A stretch of 7,169 nucleotides of DNA from Candidatus Eiseniibacteriota bacterium. Lineage in GTDB: Bacteria; Eisenbacteria; RBG-16-71-46. Below, in pieces: positions 1 through 6,245 of the stretch. The notes under the pieces were generated by a model. That model did not search any database, was not told the origin of the DNA, and worked only from the letters and a program-made list of their open reading frames with translations. The stretch covers positions 1 to 7,169 of the forward strand of contig JAIOPA010000086.1 of the NCBI GenBank assembly GCA_021414165.1, written 5' to 3'. The translations under genes and the position numbers were made by a program. Positions within the stretch are counted from its first letter, which is position 1. Every line of letters starts with the position of its first letter.

Positions 1-1
1 G

Positions 2-1519
2 CACTCGCCCGAGCATGAGGCAGCCTCGGCCCGGCTCGAGACCCACTTGAAGACGATCCTGTCGCGCAAGGAGGCCTACGCCACCTTGTCGCAGTTGCGC
101 GCGGGCGGCCCGCTGGCCGACCCGCTGTTGGATCGCCAGCTGGTGTTGTTGCACCACGCTCACCGCGGCCAGCAGCTATCCGCCAGCATGATCGAGCGCC
201 AGGTGCGGCTCGCCAAGTCGCTCGAGTCGCGCTTCAACCAGTTCCGCGCCCAACTCGATGGCCGTTCGGTCAGCGACAACGAGCTGGTCGATGTGTTGCG
301 CAACTCGACCGACAACGCCGAGCGCCAGCGGGCGTGGGAAGCGAGCAAGCAGATCGGTCAGCAGGTCGAGGCCGAACTGTTGCAGCTCGTGCGGCTGCGC
401 AATGAAGGTGCGCGCGAGCTGGGCTTCGAGAACTACTACTCCATGCGGCTCCAGCTCGACGAGCTCGACGAGCGTGAGCTGTTCGCGTTGTTCGACGAGC
501 TGGAGCGCGAGACCACGCCGCTCTGGAAGGACTACAAGGGCGCGCTCGATGCGCATCAGGCCAAGCGTTTCGGCATCGCGGTCGAGGCGTTGCGGCCGTG
601 GCATTACTCGGACCCGTTCTTCCAGGAGGCCCCGTCGGCCGGCGTGAGCCTGGACGGCTTCTACGAGAAGCTCGACGTGGTCGAGCTGACCGAGCGCTAC
701 TTCGCCGCGGTCGGCTTCGACATCCGCGGCATGCTCGCCAAGTCCGATCTGTTCGAGCGTGAGGGCAAGTGCCAGCACGCGTTCTGCACGAACCTGGATC
801 GCAAGGGCGACGTGCGCGTGCTCTGCAACGTGAAGCCCACCGAGCGCTGGATGGGCACCATGCTGCATGAGTTCGGCCACGCCTTGTACGACCAGCTGGT
901 CGATCCCTCACTGCCGTGGTTGCTGCGCGAGAACGCGCACATCCTGAGCACCGAGGCGAGTGCGATGTTGTTCGGGCGGTTGTCCAAGAACCCCACGTGG
1001 CTGCGCGTCTGGGCGAAGGCCGATCCGGAGGCGCTCACCACGCAGGCCGCGGCAGTGGCGCGTGCGGTACGCGACCAGTTGTTGGTGCAGTCGCGCTGGA
1101 TGATGGTCATGGTGCACATGGAGCGCGCGCTGTACCGCGATCCCGATCAGGATCTTCGCGCGCTGTGGTGGGATCTCGTGGAACGCTTCCAGTGGGTGCG
1201 CCGTCCCGACGGCCGCCACGAGCCGGATTGGGCGGCCAAGATCCACTTCAGCATCGCGCCGGTCTACTACCACAACTATCAGCTGGGCGAGATGCTCGCC
1301 TCGCAGTTGCAGGACCATCTGCTCCAGAAGGTCCTGGGCGGCGGTGCCGATGTGTGGGAGCGCTACGTGCAGAGCCCCGAGGTCGCGCGCTTCCTGACCG
1401 ACGAGTACTACCGGCCAGGGCGGCGATACGACTGGCGTGAGCTCACGACGCGCGCCACGGGCCGTCCGCTCGAGTCGCGTCCGTTCGTGAACGATCTCGC
1501 TGGGCGCAGCGGCGCGTGA
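2..1519 (+). CDS. M2-family (ACE-like) zinc peptidase, 5' truncated
   Basis: Predicted peptidyl-dipeptidase of the M2 (angiotensin-converting enzyme-like) gluzincin family, which removes dipeptides from peptide C-termini. The frame is open to the left window edge and the first visible codons already read as family sequence, so the true start and any signal peptide lie outside; 505 residues are visible against roughly 550-650 or more usual for bacterial members. Counting the TTG at 47 as residue 1, the zinc site HEFGH is at 274-278 and the third ligand is probably Glu303 (in STEASAM), 25 residues after the second His, close to the ACE spacing. The segment around His400-Tyr411 (KIHFSIAPVYYHNY) matches the ACE substrate-binding His/Tyr region. 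PWHYSDPFFQEAP at 184-196 is also typical of bacterial M2 proteins. The TGA stop overlaps the GTG start of the next gene, suggesting translational coupling. An M3-type oligopeptidase is the alternative but fits less well. Whether it is exported cannot be seen. Confidence 0.88.
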   Translation, partial: HSPEHEAASARLETHLKTILSRKEAYATLSQLRAGGPLADPLLDRQLVLLHHAHRGQQLSASMIERQVRLAKSLESRFNQFRAQLDGRSVSDNELVDVLRNSTDNAERQRAWEASKQIGQQVEAELLQLVRLRNEGARELGFENYYSMRLQLDELDERELFALFDELERETTPLWKDYKGALDAHQAKRFGIAVEALRPWHYSDPFFQEAPSAGVSLDGFYEKLDVVELTERYFAAVGFDIRGMLAKSDLFEREGKCQHAFCTNLDRKGDVRVLCNVKPTERWMGTMLHEFGHALYDQLVDPSLPWLLRENAHILSTEASAMLFGRLSKNPTWLRVWAKADPEALTTQAAAVARAVRDQLLVQSRWMMVMVHMERALYRDPDQDLRALWWDLVERFQWVRRPDGRHEPDWAAKIHFSIAPVYYHNYQLGEMLASQLQDHLLQKVLGGGADVWERYVQSPEVARFLTDEYYRPGRRYDWRELTTRATGRPLESRPFVNDLAGRSGA

Positions 1520-2604
1520 CCGAGTCCGCACCGGACCCGGCGCGCCCGCTTGCCGGGCTCACCGTGCTCGATCTGTCGCGCGTGCTCGCGGGGCCGTACG
1601 CCACACAGATCCTGGGCGACCTGGGCGCCACGGTGTGGAAGGTGGAGCGTCCCGGCAGCGGCGATGAGACCCGCGCCTGGGGGCCGCCGTTCGTGGGCGG
1701 GGCGAGTGCGTACTACCTGTCGGTGAATCGCAACAAGCGCTCGGCCGCGCTCGACTTCAACGATCCGCTGCACCATGCGGCCATCGTGCGCGCGGCCGCG
1801 CGCGCCGACGTGGTGGTGGAGAACTTCCTGCCCGGCGCGCTCGCGGGCTTCGGTCTCGATGCCGCCACGCTGCGTCGCGCGAACCCCGCGCTCGTGGTGT
1901 GCTCGATCACCGGCTACGGGCAGGATGGCCCCTATGCCTCGCTGCCCGGCTATGACGCGGTCATGCAGGGCTTCGTCGGCCTGCAGAGTGTGACGGGTAC
2001 GCCCGACGGCCCGCCGCTCAAGGTGGGCGTGGCATTGATCGACGTGCTCACCGGAGGCGTGCACAGCCTGGTGAACGTGGCCCAGTCGGCGCTCTCGACC
2101 GGCGCGCCGGCGCGCCGCCATGGCAACGCGCATCCGACCATCGTGCCGTACCAGACCTTCGCGGCCGCCGATGGCCTGTTCGTGCTGGCGGTGGGCAACG
2201 ACGGCCAGTGGGCCCGTGTGTGCGAGGCCATGGGCGAACCCGAGCGCGCGGCCCATCCGCGCTGGGCGAAGAACCCGGACCGGGTGCTGCACCGTGCCGA
2301 GGTGGTGGACTGGCTGGCGGGCCGCTTCGCCGCCGAGCCGCGCGAGGCGTGGCTCGCGCGCTTCCGGGCCGCCGGCGTGCCGGCCGGCGCGGTGCGCGAG
2401 GTGCACGAGGCGCTCGCCGACCCGGCGCTCGCCCAGCGCGGCATGGTCGCCCCGCACGTGCTGGCGGACGGCAGCCGGACGCCCCTCATGGCGCTGCCGT
2501 GGCAGGCCGACGGCCAGCGCCCGCCGGTCGTCCGGACCCCGCCCGCGCTGGGGCAGGACACGGCGGCGTTCCTGGCCGAATTCGGCCCGCCGTCCGTCCA
2601 GTAG
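1516..2604 (+). CDS. Family III CoA-transferase (CaiB/BaiF), SUGCT-like, with apparent internal deletion
   Basis: Cytoplasmic enzyme that moves CoA between an acyl-CoA and a carboxylic acid. The N-terminal Rossmann-type signature is present (GLTVLDLSRVLAGPYATQIL, 14-33), followed by KVERPGSGDETR (42-53), NRNKRSAALD (71-80), VENFLPG (101-107) and ITGYGQDGPY (131-140). Asp147 in PGYDAVMQG is the expected catalytic Asp that forms the acyl-anhydride/thioester intermediate. HGNAHPTIVPYQTF after residue 200 resembles succinyl-CoA:glutarate CoA-transferase (SUGCT) relatives, but the substrate is not provable. The start is the GTG at 1516, whose GTGA overlaps the peptidase stop; no strong ribosome-binding site precedes it, consistent with coupling. 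At 362 residues it is short for the family (about 390-410): the conserved stretch between DVLTG (176-180) and VHSLVNVAQ (182-190) is missing roughly 30 residues that normally include a TGxGQ-type turn. The C-terminal domain looks complete. Fold family is certain; activity is doubtful. Confidence 0.9.
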   Translation: MTESAPDPARPLAGLTVLDLSRVLAGPYATQILGDLGATVWKVERPGSGDETRAWGPPFVGGASAYYLSVNRNKRSAALDFNDPLHHAAIVRAAARADVVVENFLPGALAGFGLDAATLRRANPALVVCSITGYGQDGPYASLPGYDAVMQGFVGLQSVTGTPDGPPLKVGVALIDVLTGGVHSLVNVAQSALSTGAPARRHGNAHPTIVPYQTFAAADGLFVLAVGNDGQWARVCEAMGEPERAAHPRWAKNPDRVLHRAEVVDWLAGRFAAEPREAWLARFRAAGVPAGAVREVHEALADPALAQRGMVAPHVLADGSRTPLMALPWQADGQRPPVVRTPPALGQDTAAFLAEFGPPSVQ

Positions 2605-2654
2605 CGGCGGCTCCGACCGACACTTCTGGAGCATGCGCCGGGCCCGCCGCCGCG

Positions 2655-2683
2655 TTGCAGCCGCGCGGGTGGGGTGCGATATT
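2655..2683 (+). promoter_or_regulatory. Candidate sigma70-type promoter with extended -10 for citrate synthase
   Basis: TTGCAG at 2655-2660 is followed by a 17-base spacer and GATATT at 2678-2683. TGC at 2675-2677 immediately before it makes an extended -10 (TGn). The hexamers match consensus at 3/6 and 4/6. Transcription would begin near 2690 and give a leader of about 60 bases before the ATG at 2753. The stretch is the only AT-leaning part of the 148-base gap, which supports a separate transcript for citrate synthase. This is a motif match only, in an organism whose sigma consensus is not known. Confidence 0.4.
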
Positions 2684-2740
2684 CAGGCCCGCACTGTCAC
2701 CAAACAACGTTCACGAACGGGGAGCGTTCTTTCTTCCGAT

Positions 2741-2745
2741 AGGAG
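2741..2745 (+). promoter_or_regulatory. Ribosome-binding site of citrate synthase
   Basis: AGGAG sits seven bases before the ATG at 2753. It fixes the start of the full-length citrate synthase frame and shows that the 45 codons before the in-frame TAG are a real translated N-terminus, not leader sequence. Confidence 0.8.
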
Positions 2746-2752
2746 TCCGAAT

Positions 2753-3904
2753 ATGTCCGGGACGACTTCCGAGACCAAGTCCCGCGGTCTCGACGGCGTG
2801 GTCGCTGCGGCGACGCGCATGAGCCATGTGGACGGCCAGAACGGCGTGCTCATCATTGGCGGTTACGAGCTCAAGGAGCTCGCTGGGTAGGTCACGTTCG
2901 AGGAGGCCGCGCACCTGCTGTGGAAGGGCCGCCTGCCGAACGCGGAGGAGAAGGAAGAGTTGACGCGCGCGATCGCCATGCAGCGCGCGCTGCCCGAGAC
3001 GACCATGGACATCGTGCGTGAAGCGGCCAAGAAGGGCGCGCCGCCGATCGACACGCTGCGCATGGCGTGCGCCACGCTGTCGCTCGATCTCAAGAACCCG
3101 AACGACATCTCGCCGGGCGCCGACTTCGACAACGCCAAGATGCTGGTGGCGCGCTTCCCCACGATCGTGGCGGCGCACACGCGCATCCAGGCCGGCCTCG
3201 ATCCGATCGCGCCGCGCACGGATCTGTCGCTCGCCGCGAACTTCCTGTACATGGTGTTCGGCAAGGAGCCGGATCCCATCGCGGCCAAGGCCCTCGACAC
3301 GTACTGGGTCACGGTCATCGATCACGGCATGAATGCGTCCACGTTCACGGGCCGCGTCATCGCCAGCACGCGCTCGGACATGGTCAGCGCGGTCACGGGT
3401 GCCATCGGCGCCATGAAGGGCCCGCTGCACGGTGGCGCTCCCGGTCCGGTGCTCGACATGCTGCTCGACATCAAGACCATCGACAATGCCGAGCCGTGGG
3501 TGCGTAACGAACTGGCCGCCGGCCGCCGCATCATGGGCTTCGGTCACCGCGTCTATAAGGTGCGTGACCCGCGCGCCGAGGTGCTGTCGTCCGTGGCCGA
3601 GGAGATGGGCGGCGCGGTGCTGCACGACAAGAACCTGTTCGACCTCGCCCGCGAGGTGGAGCGCACCGTGCTCCGCGTGCTCGACGAGGTGAAGCCGGGC
3701 CGCAACCTCAAGACGAACGTGGAGTTCTACACCGCGCTCGTGCTGCAGTCGCTGGGCTTGAAGCCGGCTTCGTTCGTGGCGCTGTTCGCCTGCGGCCGTT
3801 GCGCCGGCTGGGCCGCCCACGTGATCGAGCAGCACGCCGAGGATCACTTGATCCGTCCGATGTCCGAGTACATCGGACCGCGCGGTCTCACGATCCAGAA
3901 GTAA
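2753..3904 (+). CDS. Citrate synthase, interrupted by an in-frame TAG at codon 46
   Basis: Condenses acetyl-CoA with oxaloacetate to citrate, the entry step of the TCA cycle; a 2-methylcitrate synthase is a possible alternative. The frame from the ATG at 2753 spans 383 codons, the normal length of the short bacterial form. N-terminal family motifs are clear (TRMSHVDGQNGVLIIGGYEL, 21-40), and the homology continues in the same frame after the TAG with VTFEEAAHLLWKGRLP (47-62). Active-site landmarks are present: DHGMNAS (His191), GPLHGGA (His226), GFGHRVYKVRDPRA (His265) and NVEFYTA, where Glu324 stands at the position of the usual catalytic Asp. RCAGWAAHVIEQ (349-360) and LIRP near the C-terminus complete the fold. 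Because the frame does not shift, the TAG looks like a one-base substitution or a sequence error; without readthrough only 45 residues are made. A shorter product could start at the TTG at 2960. The gene has its own candidate promoter, a good ribosome-binding site and a downstream terminator hairpin. Confidence 0.93.
2888..2890 (+). other. In-frame amber (TAG) codon inside citrate synthase
   Basis: The TAG falls between LKELAG and VTFEEA of one continuous citrate synthase homology. Homologues generally carry a polar residue here, often Lys or Arg, so AAG to TAG would be one base change. TAG also ends the CoA-transferase (2602) and, on the other strand, the membrane gene (6188), so it seems to be an ordinary stop in this genome. 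Confidence 0.95.
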
Positions 3905-3922
3905 CGCCGTTCGCAGCAACCG

Positions 3923-3957
3923 ACGCCGCCTCCCGCCACGCGCGGGGGGCGGCGTTT
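3923..3957 (+). terminator. Rho-independent-type terminator after citrate synthase
   Basis: A 14-bp GC-rich stem pairs 3923-3936 with 3942-3955 around a 5-base loop (3937-3941), with a single T:G wobble (3931:3947). It begins 18 bases after the TAA stop. The T tract is very short (TTT at 3955-3957, then CGTCT), so the hairpin is convincing while classical intrinsic termination is only likely. It marks the end of the citrate synthase transcript and isolates the peroxidase gene downstream. Confidence 0.75.
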
Positions 3958-4069
3958 CGTCTGGTACCGGCCACCTGGAGCGGGGCGGACCTGAGCGAGC
4001 GCGGACACACGACAGGTGCGCGGTGTCCCGTACGGTGCACCGGCACTCGCGGGTCGATTCCAGTGGTAC

Positions 4070-4099
4070 TTCAATCGGCCACCGCTTTCGCGTTACCAT
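4070..4099 (+). promoter_or_regulatory. Weak candidate promoter for the peroxidase gene
   Basis: TTCAAT (4070-4075) and TACCAT (4094-4099) are 18 bases apart and match the sigma70 hexamers at 3/6 and 4/6. The only further support is position: downstream of a terminator, upstream of a separately transcribed gene, and just before a perfect dyad at 4107. It could easily be chance. Confidence 0.22.
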
Positions 4100-4106
4100 G
4101 TAAGGA

Positions 4107-4125
4107 CTTGGCCGCACATGCCAAG
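4107..4125. repeat. Perfect 6-bp inverted repeat (possible operator or leader hairpin)
   Basis: CTTGGC at 4107-4112 and GCCAAG at 4120-4125 are exact inverted copies around a 7-base centre. It lies about eight bases after the weak -10 candidate, roughly where transcription would start, so it could be a repressor site or the first hairpin of the transcript. No regulator is encoded nearby. Confidence 0.4.
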
Positions 4126-4179
4126 CGCTTCACCAGGGCTGGACCGCGACTTGCGATGTCTCGGACTCGCATCGGGTCG

Positions 4180-4232
4180 GTCCGTTCCCCACGGACACGC
4201 CCCGTCCCACACCGGTGCTTCGCTCGCACCGG
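4180..4232. repeat. Two tandem short hairpins in the peroxidase leader
   Basis: GTCCGT (4180-4185) pairs with ACGGAC (4191-4196) around a 5-base loop, and CCGGTGC (4212-4218) pairs exactly with GCACCGG (4226-4232) around a 7-base loop. The second ends 36 bases before the ATG at 4269. Neither is followed by a T tract, so they are not clear terminators. Together with the dyad at 4107 they suggest a folded leader, although GC-rich sequence produces such stems by chance fairly often. Confidence 0.4.
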
Positions 4233-4257
4233 CCGAGCCGCCACCCGAGTCGTATGC

Positions 4258-4262
4258 GGGAG
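4258..4262 (+). promoter_or_regulatory. Ribosome-binding site deciding the peroxidase start
   Basis: GGGAG lies six bases before the ATG at 4269. This favours that start over the in-frame ATG at 4254 and the GTG at 4215, which lack such a site and would put charged or atypical residues before the signal peptide. Confidence 0.65.
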
Positions 4263-4268
4263 TACGTC

Positions 4269-6245
4269 ATGAAGCCGCAGACCCTGTTCCGCTCTCTGAA
4301 GGCCGTGCTCATCCTCTTGCCGGTCGTGGCCCTGGCCCAGCTGCCGCCGCCGCCGATCGGCCCGCTGCCCAACCTGCCCGTGCCGGCCGCCAACCCGATC
4401 ACCGCGGCCAAGGCGAACCTGGGCAAGGTGCTGTTCTGGGACGAGCAGCTGTCCAGCTCGCGCACCGTGGCGTGCGGCACCTGTCATCGCGCCGAGGCGG
4501 GCGGTGGCGATCCGCGTCCGGTCCGGGGCGTCGCCGCGTTCACGAATGCCGGCCCCGATGGCACGCTCGGCACGCCCGATGACATCACCGGCTCGCCCGG
4601 TGTGCCGCAGGCGAACAGCGACGGCTCGTACGCGAGCGCACCGGTCGCCGGCCTCGCGCCGCAGGTCACCGGCCGCGGCACGCCGTCGCACATCAATGCC
4701 GGCTTCGCGCCCAACACCTTCTGGGATGGCCGCGCGACCGCCGCGTTCCTGGACCCGGTCACGGGTGACACGCTCATCCGCGTGAACGGTGGGCTCGAGA
4801 GTCAGGTCGTGGGACCGCCGCTGTCGTCGGTCGAGATGGGACACATCGGCCGCGACTGGCCTGCCGTGGTGGCGCGCATCCAGGCGTCGCAGCCGCTGGC
4901 GCTGGCCGCATTCATCCCGGCCGATCTCAAGAACTGGATCGATGGCCGCACGTACCCGCAGCTCTTCCAGGAGGCGTTCGGCACCACGGCCATCACGCCC
5001 GGCCGCATCGCGTTCGCGATCGCGACCTACGAGCGCACGTTGCTCTCGAACCAGGCGAAGATCGACTCGGTCATCGCGGGTACCGCCACGCTCACGCCGC
5101 AGCAGGCGCAGGGCCAGCAGCTGTTCGGCACGCTCGGCTGCGCAGGTTGCCACGCGGGCGCGCTGTTCTCCGACAACAACTTCCATTACATCGGTGTGCG
5201 TCCGGCGGCCGAGGACTCGGGCCGCTTCGAGGTCACGCGCAACATCGGCAACATCGCGCAGATGAAGACGCCGTCGCTGCGTAACGTGGGGCTGCGCACG
5301 AACTACTTCCATGTGGGCCGCTTCAACCGGCTCGAGGACGTGGTCGCGTTCTACAATCGTGGCGGGGACTTCAACGCGCCCAACAAGCCGCCGGTGATCC
5401 GTCCGCTCGGCCTGTCGCCTGGGCAGCAGGCCGCGTTGGTCGCGTTCCTGCGCGAGGCGCTCACCGACAACCGCGTGCGTGATCGCGTGTTCCCGTTCGA
5501 TCGTCCGTCGCTCTACAGCGAGGCCGAGATGGTGCCGCAGATCACCGGTGCGGGCGTGCCGGGCAGCGGTGGCGCGGTGCCCGAGGCGATTGCGCTCGAA
5601 CCCGCGCTGGCGGGCAACCCGGCGTTCACCGTGGGCGTGCAGCATGCGGTGGGCGGTGGCACGGCCGTGCTCGTGATCGATGCCGCGGAGCCGCCGGCCG
5701 ACGTGGTGATCCCGGCGAGTGCTTCGTTCGCACGCGTCGAGGTGCCGCTGCAGGGCCTGGGCGCGGGGCAGGGCTTCGGCTCGGCCACGCTCGCGATCCC
5801 CGGGGGCTCGGCACTCGTGGGTCAGAAGCTGCACGGCCGCTGGTACGTGAACGATCCCTCGGCGAGTGGCGGTGTGGCATGGTCGCCCGCGTTCAGCTTC
5901 ACGGTGTTCGGCCCCAATGCCAATGGGCTATTGGCGGTGGATCCGCCGGCGCCCACGCTGCCGCGCGCGCTGCAGCTGTCGCCCGGACGCCCGACGCCGT
6001 TCCGTTCGAGCACGCTCATCCAGTACGAGATCTACCAGGCGAGCCCGGTTCGCCTCACGGTGTTCGATGCGCAGGGCCGCTCGGTGCGCCGTCTGGTCGA
6101 GGGCGCCACGCAGATGCCGGGCGCGTATGCCGTGACGTGGGATGGCCGCGATGACGGCGGCCGGCTCTCGGCTGCGGGCGTGTACTTCTATCGCCTCGAG
6201 AGTGGTGGAAGGGCCAGCACCTTGCGCACGGTCAAGTTGGACTGA
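4269..6245 (+). CDS. Exported di-heme cytochrome c peroxidase/MauG-like protein with C-terminal FlgD-like domain
   Basis: The 658-residue product has a Sec signal peptide (Lys-rich start, hydrophobic 12-22, likely cleavage at ALA-Q, 23/24), so it acts outside the cytoplasm. The peroxidase core spans about 43-405. Two CxxCH sites bind covalent hemes: C69-C72-H73 and C291-C294-H295. FWDGRA (Trp152 between the hemes), SSVEMGH (Glu189) and KTPSLRNVGLRTNYFHVG (333-350) are classical family motifs. The residue where peroxidases carry the axial Met of the electron-transfer heme appears to be Tyr362 (VVAFYNRGG), as in MauG. A linker with a GPDGTLGTPDD segment (95-105) enlarges the region after heme 1. 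Residues about 425-555 look like an added beta-rich domain, and 562-658 form a FlgD-like Ig module (YAVTWDGRDDGGRLSAAGVY) of the kind found at the C-termini of secreted FCB-group proteins. Reduction of H2O2 or oxidation of a protein partner are both possible. The 3' end overlaps the convergent gene by 58 bases. Confidence 0.9.
   Translation: MKPQTLFRSLKAVLILLPVVALAQLPPPPIGPLPNLPVPAANPITAAKANLGKVLFWDEQLSSSRTVACGTCHRAEAGGGDPRPVRGVAAFTNAGPDGTLGTPDDITGSPGVPQANSDGSYASAPVAGLAPQVTGRGTPSHINAGFAPNTFWDGRATAAFLDPVTGDTLIRVNGGLESQVVGPPLSSVEMGHIGRDWPAVVARIQASQPLALAAFIPADLKNWIDGRTYPQLFQEAFGTTAITPGRIAFAIATYERTLLSNQAKIDSVIAGTATLTPQQAQGQQLFGTLGCAGCHAGALFSDNNFHYIGVRPAAEDSGRFEVTRNIGNIAQMKTPSLRNVGLRTNYFHVGRFNRLEDVVAFYNRGGDFNAPNKPPVIRPLGLSPGQQAALVAFLREALTDNRVRDRVFPFDRPSLYSEAEMVPQITGAGVPGSGGAVPEAIALEPALAGNPAFTVGVQHAVGGGTAVLVIDAAEPPADVVIPASASFARVEVPLQGLGAGQGFGSATLAIPGGSALVGQKLHGRWYVNDPSASGGVAWSPAFSFTVFGPNANGLLAVDPPAPTLPRALQLSPGRPTPFRSSTLIQYEIYQASPVRLTVFDAQGRSVRRLVEGATQMPGAYAVTWDGRDDGGRLSAAGVYFYRLESGGRASTLRTVKLD

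Larger units (their letters stand above)
3905..4268 (+). other. 364-base intergenic region between citrate synthase and the peroxidase
   Basis: No frame here shows recognisable protein homology. It contains the terminator hairpin at its left end, a weak promoter-like pair (TTCAAT 4070-4075, 18-base spacer, TACCAT 4094-4099), a perfect 6-bp dyad at 4107-4125 and further short hairpins up to 4232, and ends with the ribosome-binding site for the peroxidase. The most probable content is the promoter and a structured leader of the peroxidase gene. About 100 bases from 3960 to 4060 hold nothing I can identify. Confidence 0.55.

Noticed and set aside
47..49. TTG at 47 as the true start of the M2 peptidase
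   Set aside because: The frame is open upstream to the window edge with family-like sequence (SARLETHLKTILS), no ribosome-binding site precedes the TTG, and the protein would lack its N-terminal region.
1408..2634. 408-codon open frame on the minus strand opposite the CoA-transferase
   Set aside because: Its product is a low-complexity Arg/His/Gly/Ala sequence without family motifs, a typical antisense shadow of a GC-rich gene whose plus strand encodes a clear protein.
2630..2675. GC-rich imperfect inverted repeat after the CoA-transferase as a terminator
   Set aside because: Only short, mismatched stems form and no T tract follows; it overlaps the promoter candidate of citrate synthase.
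2753..3904. Reassignment of TAG to an amino acid (pyrrolysine or amber-recoded code)
   Set aside because: TAG also ends the CoA-transferase at the normal family C-terminus and ends the minus-strand gene, and reading through at 2602 gives no conserved sequence. No suppressor tRNA is in the window.
2711..4117. 468-codon minus-strand open frame across citrate synthase
   Set aside because: Composition is Arg/His-rich without recognisable domains; it exists because stops are rare in GC-rich antisense frames.
4215..4268. GTG at 4215 or ATG at 4254 as the peroxidase start
   Set aside because: The GTG lies inside a perfect hairpin and would add 18 residues before the signal peptide; the ATG at 4269 has the ribosome-binding site at a proper distance and begins directly with a normal signal peptide.
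4071..5834. 587-codon minus-strand open frame opposite the peroxidase
   Set aside because: Same shadow pattern, with no start signal and no motif; the plus strand has CxxCH sites, a signal peptide and a ribosome-binding site.
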